The notes under the pieces: generated by a model
What the model was told of the DNA's origin: nothing
Database searches by the model: none
The model's input: only the letters and a program-made list of their open reading frames with translations
Program-made: the position numbers and the translations under genes
Assembly: GCA_025992855.1 (NCBI GenBank)
Contig: DAJPGB010000001.1
Span: 1-64,000 of the forward strand
Length of the DNA: 64,000 bases
Direction of reading: 5' to 3'
Origin: Coriobacteriaceae bacterium
GTDB taxonomy: Bacteria > Actinomycetota > Coriobacteriia > Coriobacteriales > Coriobacteriaceae
In this document: one piece after another, positions 51,911-59,345 of the stretch
Numbering within the stretch: the first letter of the stretch is position 1
Layout of the letters: each line of letters starts with the position of its first letter

Positions 51911-52630
51911 ATGCTCGATACACACGAAAAACGGCCACTCTATTTACAGCTCACCGACGCGCTGCTCAAGCAAATCGTCGATGTATATCAAGCAGACGAT
52001 AAACTTCCAACAGAAATGGAACTTTGCGACGAATACGCCGTAAGCAGAACAACCGTCCGACTTGCCATGAGTGAGCTGGAGCGTCGTGGAAGTATCTATC
52101 GAATCCAAGGTAAGGGATCGTTTGTTGCACCGAAACGCGTCAGTGAGCTCAATTCACTTTTAGACTTTGACTTTGCAAGCCATTGCGATGGTGTTGATCC
52201 GGATACCATCACCAAACATTTCGGCGGCCGCACATCAGGTCGTCCAATTTCCGTAATGATGCTCCAACAATTTGGATGCCAAAGTCGCGATGAGATTCAG
52301 CGTCTTGAATTGACCTACGAACTTGAAGGCAGCTTCATAGGCGCTGATACGTTCTTCATTTCAAAGTCGCGCGTTCCGAATAATCAGTTAGATTTTCAGG
52401 CATTTAGCAAAATCATGGACGAGTTGTCCATGTCTATCCAATCTGCTCGAGAAAGCTATAGAGCACGTCAGCTTAGCGATTCCGAAGCCAGCAATTATGG
52501 TGTTGCAAAACTTCCGGTCATCGAACTGACTCATTATGCTTACGACTCCGGAGGCAAACTAATCTCAATTGTCTGCCGCACCGTCTTAACTGGGCGAATC
52601 CCTTATCAAAACTTTATTTTCAAGTCCTAA
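51911..52630 (+). CDS. GntR/HutC-family regulator (UTRA domain)
   Basis: This is a 239-aa repressor. The winged helix (PLYLQLTDALLKQIVDVYQA through EYAVSRTTVRLAMSELERRG and IQGKGSFVAPKR) is followed by a UTRA ligand domain from about residue 90. GAGG precedes ATG 51911; ATG 51893 is weaker. It is downstream of the TIM-barrel gene and probably controls it and the divergent permease through the palindrome at 50854. The ligand is likely a sugar phosphate. Confidence 0.87.
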   Translation: MLDTHEKRPLYLQLTDALLKQIVDVYQADDKLPTEMELCDEYAVSRTTVRLAMSELERRGSIYRIQGKGSFVAPKRVSELNSLLDFDFASHCDGVDPDTITKHFGGRTSGRPISVMMLQQFGCQSRDEIQRLELTYELEGSFIGADTFFISKSRVPNNQLDFQAFSKIMDELSMSIQSARESYRARQLSDSEASNYGVAKLPVIELTHYAYDSGGKLISIVCRTVLTGRIPYQNFIFKS

Positions 52631-52643
52631 TGTTCTTTTTCTT

Positions 52644-52784
52644 TTGTCTCGATCTGTAACACGTAGCCGAGTTTTTAAGTCCTAACCGTTACAGATCGAG
52701 ACAAACAAGGTAGGCCCCGCCGAATTGTCTCAATCTGTAACATCTGGTTGGTGGTTTCACCCCTACCTGTTACAGGTTGAGACG
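52644..52784. repeat. Palindromic repeat array E (2 units)
   Basis: The units are at 52644-52704 and 52726-52784, between the convergent GntR and LacR genes. The first reads TTGTCTCGATCTGTAAC...GTTACAGATCGAGACAA. Confidence 0.88.
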
Positions 52785-52902
52785 ATTTGATAGTGGAGTC
52801 CTTATTTGCGCGTCATATCGCGTAGCGCTGACGCGCTGGTTTCCACAATGACAGGAGGTAAAAGTCCTCCCGCATCACCCGTTGGCAATCCCGTAGCGAT
52901 AA

Positions 52903-53667
52903 CTAGCAAATAACCTGCGTGTGTTCCTCGATGGCGGCACGATCCTCGGCGGCGATGCCCGGCTCGCACACCACGGCGTCCAAATTGTCCAGGCGGCAGA
53001 AGGTGTAGAAGTCGCGCTTGCCGATCTTGCTGGAGTCGGCGATCAGATAGCGCGAGTCGGCCTTGCTAAAGGCGAGCTGCTGGATGCGGCCCTCTTCCAT
53101 ATTGGATGTAGACACGTCGCCGTCCAGAATGCCGTTGGCACCGATAAACGCCGCGTCGATGCCCAGCGCACGCAGGGTATCCTCGGCCGTTGGTCCCACA
53201 AAAGCGGCGGTGCGGCGACGGTACATGCCGCCCACCAGGCACAGGTCGCAGTCTTCGCGCGCCTCGAGCAGGTTAAACACCGAAAGCGAATTGGTCACAA
53301 TGCGCAGGCGAAACGCCGGCAGCATCGAGGCCATCTGCTCAACCGTGGTGCCCGTGCCCAAAAAGATGGTCGAGCCTTCCTCGATAAGCTCCACAGAACG
53401 GCGCGCAATCTGCAACTTTTCCTCGGCATGCTTCGTGCGCTTTTCGCTGTGCGAATACTCATGGCGCAGCATAGCGTGTGGACGGCCCTGCGCACTGCGG
53501 GCTCCGCCGTGCACGCGCTCGATCTCGCCCAGGCTCGCAAGCTCCTCAAGGTCACGGCGGATCGTCATATCCGAGACACCTAACGCATCCGAAATCTCCT
53601 TGACCGAGACCGTTCCCTGTTCCTCGAGCAGCTGCCGAACCTTATCCTGTCGCTCCGCTTTAATCAC
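52903..53667 (-). CDS. lacR: DeoR-family lactose repressor (LacR-like)
   Basis: This 254-aa repressor has the usual length of LacR. It has a helix-turn-helix (TVSVKEISDALGVSDMTIRR) and the sugar-phosphate sensor (FLGTGTTVEQMASMLP, VTNSLSVFNLL, VGGMYRRRT). In streptococci and lactococci LacR responds to tagatose 6-phosphate. The GTG at 53667 follows GAGGA; a GTG at 53694 is an alternative. Its own upstream region has the same RAACA/GAACA site as lacF and lacA, so it probably controls those genes and itself. A decayed duplicate lies at 48381. Confidence 0.87.
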   Translation of the reverse strand: MIKAERQDKVRQLLEEQGTVSVKEISDALGVSDMTIRRDLEELASLGEIERVHGGARSAQGRPHAMLRHEYSHSEKRTKHAEEKLQIARRSVELIEEGSTIFLGTGTTVEQMASMLPAFRLRIVTNSLSVFNLLEAREDCDLCLVGGMYRRRTAAFVGPTAEDTLRALGIDAAFIGANGILDGDVSTSNMEEGRIQQLAFSKADSRYLIADSSKIGKRDFYTFCRLDNLDAVVCEPGIAAEDRAAIEEHTQVIC

Positions 53668-53699
53668 GATGAGTCCTCGCTGTTCCACGCTCACGTCAA

Positions 53700-53722
53700 T
53701 TCAAACAGTAACGAACAAATTG
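53700..53722. promoter_or_regulatory. Candidate autoregulatory LacR operator
   Basis: TTCAAACAGTAACGAACAAA: AAACA and GAACA ten bases apart, matching the two sites before lacF. Confidence 0.6.
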
Positions 53723-53872
53723 TATCAGACTCGTGCGCGTCAAAAATCAACGCCAGCACAGCTCCAATCATCACTTTTTTGAGAAAAATACCCCCTGCTT
53801 TAGTGGGGTGTAGTGATAATCCCGCCTGTTCGCGCTACAGTTTGTCGGAAATACCTCGATGTTAGGAACCAA

Positions 53873-54925
53873 ATGATCACTTCCGAGCTTTTCGGCACCG
53901 CGCCGTGCGGTACCCCCGTTCATCGTTACACCCTCAACGGGCCCGAGATCTGCGTTCGCATTATGGACTATGGCGCCACCGTGCTGGGCATCGATGTGCC
54001 CGACATTCCCGGCAACGTGCGCGATGTGGTGCTGGGCTTCGATAAGCTCGAGGATTACTTTGACAACCCCGCCTGCTTTGGCGCGACCATCGGTCCCGTG
54101 GCCAACCGCACCGCGGGCGCCACGATCACTATCGACGGCACGGACTGGCATATGCCGGCCAACGAGGGCGTCAACAACCTGCACAGCGATCTTGAGCACG
54201 GCCTGCACAAGCGCGTGTGGGACGCCGAGCTCGACGAGGCCCACAATGCCGTGCGTATGACTACCTCACTCGAGGATGGCGAGCTGGGTCTTCCCGGCAA
54301 TCGCACGTTTACAGCCGTTTTTACCGTAACGCCGACGGGCCGCTTCCGCATCGAGTACAGCTGCGAGAGCGACCGCGCCACCTACGTGTCCATGACCAAC
54401 CACACGTACTTTAACCTTGCCGGCCACAACGCCGGCATGGACTGTGAGCACTTCTTTGTTGCCAACGCCGCCCACTACCTGCCCATTAACGAGCAGAACA
54501 TTCCCACCGGCGAGATCGCTTCGGTCGAGGGCACGCCGTTTGACTTCCGTGAGTTGCGCCCCGTTGCCCCCGGTATGGAGGCCGACGATCCGCAGATTAA
54601 GCAGGCCCGTGGTTACGATCACTGCCTGTGCATCGGCGGCTACCAGTACGGCCGCAACCTGCGTCACGCCCTGCATGTTGAGGAGATGTGGACTGGCCGC
54701 GAGATGGATTACTACACCACCGCCCCGGGCGTGCAGCTCTACACCGGCAACTGGCTGGGCGACGAGCACGCCAAGGACGACGCCAACTATGGCTGGGGCG
54801 CCGGCTTTGCCCTCGAGGCCGAGATGTATCCCGACACGCCGCACCACGCGCTGTTCCCCCAGGGCATCGTGGGCCCGGGTCACCCCTACAGCAATGTGAT
54901 CGAGTACCACTTCATGAGGCACTAA
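53873..54925 (+). CDS. galM: Aldose 1-epimerase (galactose mutarotase)
   Basis: This 350-aa enzyme interconverts alpha and beta anomers of galactose and feeds galactokinase. It has the family segments GPVANRTAGATITIDG, the catalytic His in NHTYFNLAGH and the C-terminal acidic residue region NVIEYHF. AGGA precedes ATG 53873; the upstream extension is unconserved. It is divergent from lacR and far from galKT. Confidence 0.92.
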   Translation: MITSELFGTAPCGTPVHRYTLNGPEICVRIMDYGATVLGIDVPDIPGNVRDVVLGFDKLEDYFDNPACFGATIGPVANRTAGATITIDGTDWHMPANEGVNNLHSDLEHGLHKRVWDAELDEAHNAVRMTTSLEDGELGLPGNRTFTAVFTVTPTGRFRIEYSCESDRATYVSMTNHTYFNLAGHNAGMDCEHFFVANAAHYLPINEQNIPTGEIASVEGTPFDFRELRPVAPGMEADDPQIKQARGYDHCLCIGGYQYGRNLRHALHVEEMWTGREMDYYTTAPGVQLYTGNWLGDEHAKDDANYGWGAGFALEAEMYPDTPHHALFPQGIVGPGHPYSNVIEYHFMRH

Positions 54926-54951
54926 GTCCACAACGCGACATATCGCACAGC

Positions 54952-54987
54952 AGCGCCCGCCGGCACCACCGCCGACGGGCGCTTTTT
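54952..54987 (+). terminator. galM terminator
   Basis: AGCGCCCG pairs with CGGGCGCT and is followed by TTTT. Confidence 0.8.
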
Positions 54988-55026
54988 CATCCCTAGGTCT
55001 CAATTTCGCTGTCACCGTATGAGGGA

Positions 55027-55509
55027 TCAGTTGAACAGATTGTCGATGGGGTCGGGGCTGGAGCTGGGGAGGTAGCGGATTTCTAGCTCTATGCCGCGTT
55101 CTTGTAGCTCCTTGAAGGCAGCGACGTCTGCGTCGCCTACGGCAACTGCGGGCGTTACAGGACGCTTGCCCTCCCCTGCTTGCATGTGACCGATGCTGAT
55201 CTTGGTGATGGGCACGCCGCCCTTAACCAGCGCGAGCGCATCGACGGGTGAGGCCACCATGATCAGAATCCATTGACGCGGCGTTGCGGTATGAATGATG
55301 TCGATGGTCCTTTGCACCGAGAAAAACCGTGTCCACACGCCTTCTGGCGCCGCGACCCTCATAGGCGCCCACTTGCGCGAATCCGCCGCAATCTCGTCGT
55401 TAACGATTAGGACGAGGTTGGAACCAACCTCCTCATTCCACAGCACAACGTCTTGCCCGTAAATGAAACGGTCGTCGATGCGTGTGAGAAGAATCTTGGG
55501 TTGAGCCAT
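55027..55509 (-). CDS. Mannose-family PTS IIB-like protein without the active histidine
   Basis: This 160-aa protein has the fold and length of mannose/sorbose/GalNAc IIB. The N-terminal motif normally reads RIDxRLIHGQ and carries the phosphorylated histidine; here it is RIDDRFIYGQ, with Tyr in place of His. The codon is TAC, one base from a CAC histidine codon. The rest (DEIAADSRKW, GGVPITKISIGHMQAGEGKR) is well kept. It stands alone with no IIA, IIC or IID. An IS30 element lies 66 bases upstream of the start. It may be regulatory or inactive. Confidence 0.8.
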   Translation of the reverse strand: MAQPKILLTRIDDRFIYGQDVVLWNEEVGSNLVLIVNDEIAADSRKWAPMRVAAPEGVWTRFFSVQRTIDIIHTATPRQWILIMVASPVDALALVKGGVPITKISIGHMQAGEGKRPVTPAVAVGDADVAAFKELQERGIELEIRYLPSSSPDPIDNLFN

Positions 55510-55801
55510 CGCTGCCCCATTCTGTTTGAGACCCGTAAGAGCAAGACATCGCGTCTCCAATATTAGTGCATTTAAGGTTGATTTCCGATCTCAGCCGAAC
55601 ACATTGAGCGGATAGGCCGTTCCCGCAGCTAGCCGAACGCCCCCGAGGCCCCTCACGGGCCCCGGGGGCGCCGTTTTCCCAGTTGAAGGAACGGTGGAGA
55701 TGTGTTTCGATGGGTCCGGTGGCCATGCTCCGCCCTCCGCCCGGCACCTCTTCCCAGACTCAGCCGGACGGTCGGTCCGTCTATTCCGTTTTGCCTTCAG
55801 A

Positions 55802-57094
55802 CTAGGCCAGCGGGGCATCGCCCCTCTCGGCGCGCGCCCTCTCGATGAGGCCCGGCGTCAGGTCGAGTTCGCCGATGGGCACCTCCTCCACGCCGCAGGC
55901 GTCCAGCAGCGCCGCCGCGTCGCCGCCGAGCATCGCCCTGAAGGCGCGGGCGGGCGTCGAGAAGCCGAGCGCGCCGCGGGGCTCGGAGTTCACGTGCGAC
56001 ATGGCCAGCGCCAGGTCCGCCGGGGCGAGCCGGTCGAACCTGAGGCACGCGCCCTTGGGAAGCAGCTTCCTTATCTCGACGTGGTTTCGCTCGCAGGCGC
56101 CCTTCTGGTCGCTGCGCCTGGGGTCGCAGTAGAACAGCCTCGTCTCGCCCGGCCCCTCGCCGAGGAGCGCCGCGATCGCGCCCTCGTCGGAGAACTCCGC
56201 GCCGTTGTCGGTGAGCACGGCGCGGAAGACCCTCCCCATGCCGTCGGCGCCCAGCACCGAGCGCACGCCCTCCAGCGCCGCCTCCACGCTCGCCGAGTCC
56301 TTCGCCTCGAGCAGGAGCGCCAGCTGGAGCCTGCTGGGGCGGTGGAGCAGCGTGAGCAGGCAGGCCGAGTCCTCCCTGGCGCCCTCGACGGTGTCCATCT
56401 CCCAGGCCGCGGCGCACGCGTCCTCCCCGAGGGCGAGGAACGCGGCGTGCGACCTGCGGGCGGAGTGGCGCGTGGCCGCCCGGCCGGCGGCGCGCTTGCG
56501 CGGCCTGTAGCCGACCTTGCGCCTGAGCTCCATGTTGGTCATGCCGTCGTAGCCCGCCGCGACCCAGCGGTAGATGGTCGACGGCGACAGGTCCACCGGC
56601 CCGCCGTTGCACGCCGCCATCTGCTCGGGGGACAGCCCCCGGCGCAGGCAGCCCCTTATGGCCTCCAGCCTGGCCGCCGCGGCCGGCTCGTCGGCATCGA
56701 TCCCGCGCCTGGACGAGACGAGCACCGAGTCGGCGCACAGCTGCGCGGCGCGGGCCTCGTAGAAGACGTGCGGGCGGCGCTTGCAGCCCACCGCGCGGTA
56801 GCGGCCGCAGCCGTTGCAGCAGCGCGGCCACGCGGCCAGGCGCGGGCAGGCCGCCGACAGGTCGGCCGAGCCGTCCACGCGCTCGCCGCGCCTGGCCTTC
56901 GGCGCCGTCACGAACCTGTGCGACGCCACCTCGGCGCTCACCGTCGAGGGCGACCTGCCCAGCTCCCTCGCGATCTCCCTGCACGAGGCCCCGCGTTCCA
57001 GCATCCTCTGGACCGTGTCCCGCTCGTGCCTGGTGAGCCTGCCGTAGGCCCTCGGGGCCGCCTTCTCGGGACCCTTCTTCCTCTTTCCGGACAT
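55802..57094 (-). CDS. IS30-family transposase
   Basis: This is a 430-aa DDE transposase. The N-terminal helix-turn-helix has LTRHERDTVQRMLERGASCR then EIARELGRSPSTVSAEV, followed by a cysteine-containing segment and a second helix region (GLSPEQMAACNGGPVDLSPS). The catalytic triad is D in WEMDTVEGA, D in LTDNGAEFSD and E in CERNHVEIRK. The start at 57094 follows GGAGG; the frame is open further upstream. GC-rich codons distinguish it from neighbours. It appears intact. Confidence 0.9.
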   Translation of the reverse strand: MSGKRKKGPEKAAPRAYGRLTRHERDTVQRMLERGASCREIARELGRSPSTVSAEVASHRFVTAPKARRGERVDGSADLSAACPRLAAWPRCCNGCGRYRAVGCKRRPHVFYEARAAQLCADSVLVSSRRGIDADEPAAAARLEAIRGCLRRGLSPEQMAACNGGPVDLSPSTIYRWVAAGYDGMTNMELRRKVGYRPRKRAAGRAATRHSARRSHAAFLALGEDACAAAWEMDTVEGAREDSACLLTLLHRPSRLQLALLLEAKDSASVEAALEGVRSVLGADGMGRVFRAVLTDNGAEFSDEGAIAALLGEGPGETRLFYCDPRRSDQKGACERNHVEIRKLLPKGACLRFDRLAPADLALAMSHVNSEPRGALGFSTPARAFRAMLGGDAAALLDACGVEEVPIGELDLTPGLIERARAERGDAPLA

Positions 57095-57147
57095 GCCGTC
57101 CTCCGATCTCCCGGGGCCGGCCGGTCCGGCCCTCAGGGTATCGGGTT

Positions 57148-57184
57148 CCCACATTCATCCGCACATGTACGGATGAATGTGGGA
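57148..57184. other. Perfect hairpin at the right end of the IS element
   Basis: TCCCACATTCATCCG, eight bases, then the exact inverse. A third copy of CGGATGAA follows at 57191. It lies upstream of the transposase start, and could block transcription entering the element or regulate the transposase. Confidence 0.6.
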
Positions 57185-57316
57185 GGTGTTCGGATGAAGT
57201 TGATAATCAAGGTTAGTGCATTTAAAGTGAGAAAAGCCGTCAGAACACTTGCGCGGATGTGCGATGTCCCGTATCATAGACAGCCGTTGACGCCTCACTT
57301 GCGTCACCACATGGCC

Positions 57317-57392
57317 GCCAGCGTAGCTCAGTTGGTAGAGCACCGCTCTCGTAAAGCGGGGGTCACCGGTTCGAGCCCGGTCGCTGGCTCCA
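57317..57392 (+). tRNA. tRNA-Thr (anticodon CGT)
   Basis: A complete cloverleaf: acceptor GCCAGCG/CGCTGGC, D-arm GCTC...GAGC, anticodon stem CCGCT/AGCGG with loop CTCGTAA, T-arm ACCGG-TTCGAGC-CCGGT, discriminator T and encoded CCA. The CGT anticodon reads ACG threonine codons. A hairpin with a T-run follows at 57404. Confidence 0.95.
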
Positions 57393-57403
57393 TTGCACAA
57401 GAT

Positions 57404-57429
57404 AGCCGCCTACGGGCGGCTTTTTTGTT
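57404..57429 (+). terminator. tRNA terminator
   Basis: AGCCGCC, three bases, GGGCGGCT, then TTTTTT. Confidence 0.8.
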
Positions 57430-57649
57430 GCCGATTTTGAGTGCGTGCGCGCCAATCCAAGCATCGCCACGTCAACAGCGGCCCACTCGGTGGACTTCGG
57501 GTTTAATGCTTAGGGGCGGGGATTTACCAAAGTGAAATTTTAATGAAAAGAAACCCAGCTGCAACAATTGCCATGGTGAGGGCTCGAATTGGCCATATAG
57601 ATCTAAAATGGTCACAATATACAAATGTCGAGAGACATTGGGGATATAG

Positions 57650-58159
57650 ATGAAAAGAACTAAGGGTTTTCTTTTGTTGGTATTGATGCTGCTCGGACTG
57701 TTCTGCCTGAGTGGCCCTTCTTGGGCCGAGGCTGTCTGTCCTGAAGGTGAGCCTCAGCAGTCTTATACGGGCAGCCTGCTGATAACTGCTAAGGAGGGCG
57801 ATGCCGACTCTCAGTCTGGGGTAAATCCCCTTGCCACTTTTGAGGGGGACGGCGGAACGGTCAAGCTTGACCATATTGGTAGCGGGATTTTGAGGTGGCA
57901 AGTTCTTCCGGACAAAATTGCGAACGATCCCTTCTCTTTTGCTGGAACGATATATCTATACAAGGTTGTGAGCGGAAAACAAAAATACGTCAATTGCTAT
58001 CCGACAAACGGGTCTGGAATTGCATTCACCGGCATTTCGGGGCAGATTGATACACATGTACGAAAGGGAACCTATGTGGTGCGTTGGGTTGGAGCTGCTG
58101 CAGGCCCGATATGGATTGCGGTCTTGCGCCCCGATGTCCAAATAGGTTTCTCTCTCTAG
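57650..58159 (+). CDS. Small secreted protein of unknown function
   Basis: This 169-aa protein has a clear signal peptide: MKRTK, a hydrophobic core (GFLLLVLMLLGLFCLS) and a probable cleavage near SWA-EA. The mature part is beta-strand rich (GTVKLDHIGSGILRWQVL, GTIYLYKVVSG, GTYVVRWVG) with two cysteines after cleavage. I recognise no family. GGGG precedes the start. The base composition is more AT-rich than in most neighbours. It forms a pair with the next gene, 14 bases away, downstream of tRNA-Thr. Confidence 0.6.
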   Translation: MKRTKGFLLLVLMLLGLFCLSGPSWAEAVCPEGEPQQSYTGSLLITAKEGDADSQSGVNPLATFEGDGGTVKLDHIGSGILRWQVLPDKIANDPFSFAGTIYLYKVVSGKQKYVNCYPTNGSGIAFTGISGQIDTHVRKGTYVVRWVGAAAGPIWIAVLRPDVQIGFSL

Positions 58160-58173
58160 ACGGGAAGTTGCTC

Positions 58174-58539
58174 ATGGACGCCATATATGACGGGGATGAC
58201 TGGGTCGATCATTATACTTGGCGCCTGGTCGGCTCGAACGACAATGGGGATGTGGTGTTTGATGGACTATGTCCAAAGCATCTCCATCCTTTTGTCTCGT
58301 CGTTAATTGAGAGTTCCGCTCGTGTTGCCCCCTACAGCTCGGCATCGCTTCATGATACGGACGTTTTGAAGACCATAAGGGAATCAATTGACGAGGGCAC
58401 GATGAGCGGCCCGCTGTTTTCTCGGCTTGTGGGGCTAGATGAGATTGGCTCGAAACGACTGCTTGCGGGCGAAAAAGTGGAACTCACTTATCGGTCGATG
58501 ATTTCAATCCTGCGGCTAGCCGATGTTCTTCGCAAATAA
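58174..58539 (+). CDS. Small protein of unknown function
   Basis: This 121-aa protein starts at ATG 58174 after GGGAAG, directly behind the secreted protein gene. The N-terminal half has DDWVDHYTWRLVGSNDNGDV, and the C-terminal half (GLDEIGSKRLLAGEKVELTYRS-type helices) faintly recalls a helix-turn-helix. No signal peptide. I do not recognise it. Co-transcription with the upstream gene is likely. Confidence 0.5.
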   Translation: MDAIYDGDDWVDHYTWRLVGSNDNGDVVFDGLCPKHLHPFVSSLIESSARVAPYSSASLHDTDVLKTIRESIDEGTMSGPLFSRLVGLDEIGSKRLLAGEKVELTYRSMISILRLADVLRK

Positions 58540-58567
58540 ATGAGGCTTCCCTATTCAAAAACCGAAA

Positions 58568-58613
58568 ACCCCGCCAAACGTGATTCCCCTAGGAAAAGCA
58601 CGTTTGGCGGGGT
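58568..58613. terminator. Bidirectional hairpin between convergent genes
   Basis: ACCCCGCCAAACGTG pairs with its exact inverse around a 16-base loop containing CCTAGG. Confidence 0.7.
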
Positions 58614-58674
58614 CCTAGCGTGATTTCCCTAGGGAAATTACGCCATCAGACGAACAGCTCAGCCGAGCAGCTCG

Positions 58675-59148
58675 CTACTCCTCCCAGTAGGCGTCGGCAA
58701 GCAACTTAAAGCAGATCTTCTTGACCGGCTGTGCGCCATCGCCCGGGAACTCGAGCGTGGGCATGTGAGGCTCACCGGCAACGAACAGCGCGAACTTGTC
58801 GTCGGTAAGATCGCCGGCGATCGAAGCGTCGGAATCGACCAAATCGTAGTCGTCCTTCTCGTCAAACTCCTGGACCAGCGTCAGGCTACCCGTAGCGACC
58901 TTAAAGGCCTCACGACCCTCGACGTCAATCTGCAGGTCGTGATAGCGCTGATGCGTCTCATAGTGAGCCTCGTCCTCGGGACGCGTCGTGGGAGCCATGA
59001 CGTTCGCAAAGACCTTGTCGCCCAGAATCGGATGGCTGCCGACCTCGAGCTCCGCCGGGTCGTTCTCCTCGAGCCAGTCAATCAGCACGTCGAGGCCCTT
59101 GAGCATTCCGCGGTATTCCTCGATATCGCCCAGTGCACCGTAAATCAT
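58675..59148 (-). CDS. YhcH/YjgK/YiaL-family protein
   Basis: This is a 157-aa cupin-like protein of the EbgC/YhcH family, whose members act on sugar anomers in sialic acid, beta-galactoside and related pathways. It has the typical HQRYHDLQIDVEG and LFVAGEPHMPTL segments with conserved metal-binding histidines. GAGGGG precedes the start. It follows lacC2 and a nagA remnant on the same strand. Confidence 0.85.
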   Translation of the reverse strand: MIYGALGDIEEYRGMLKGLDVLIDWLEENDPAELEVGSHPILGDKVFANVMAPTTRPEDEAHYETHQRYHDLQIDVEGREAFKVATGSLTLVQEFDEKDDYDLVDSDASIAGDLTDDKFALFVAGEPHMPTLEFPGDGAQPVKKICFKLLADAYWEE

Positions 59149-59180
59149 CTAAATCCCCTCTCGGATCGTTTCTTTGGCGG

Positions 59181-59310
59181 CTACTCGGCAAACACGTTAC
59201 CGATGCTGTTGCCACCCACACACGTCTCGACCAGGGTAAGGTCGGGACTGAACACGACAAAGCCGGCGTCGCGCCCCAGCATAATGCTACCGCACTTGTC
59301 GTCGACATGA
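59181..59310 (-). pseudogene. 3' remnant of a nagA gene
   Basis: The minus strand encodes only the last ~42 residues of an N-acetylglucosamine-6-phosphate deacetylase: AHVDDKCGSIMLGRDAGFVV, then a tail ending GGNSIGNVFAE and stop. The intact gene at 62036 ends AHIEDKCGSIMPGRDADFVV and GGQSVGNAFTE. No start or catalytic part is present. It is a scar of duplication or recombination between lacC2 and the YhcH gene. Confidence 0.82.
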
Positions 59311-59345
59311 GCTAGCAAGCAATGCCGGGGCCGACGCCCAGGCTT

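Larger units (their letters stand above)
55576..57212. mobile_element. IS30-family insertion sequence, GC-rich
   Basis: This element of about 1.64 kb is bounded by imperfect 25-bp inverted repeats, TTGATTTCCGATCTCAGCCG... at 55578-55602 and its partner at 57186-57210. The 13-base string TTAGTGCATTTAA lies directly outside both ends, at 55563-55575 and 57213-57225, as expected of a target duplication. GC content is clearly higher than in the flanks. A hairpin at 55639-55672 (CGCCCCCG/CGGGGGCG) near the left end may be its terminator. Confidence 0.8.

Noticed and set aside
19837..52784. The short palindromic arrays as CRISPR arrays
   Set aside because: Units are themselves near-complete palindromes, only 2-3 per site, with similar rather than unique spacers, and no cas genes nearby.
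57317..57392. tRNA-Thr as an integration (att) site of an island
   Set aside because: No repeat of the tRNA 3' end was found downstream in the window and no integrase gene is present.
55694..57535. 613-codon plus-strand frame across the IS element and into the tRNA
   Set aside because: Shadow frame in very GC-rich DNA; overlaps both the transposase and tRNA-Thr.
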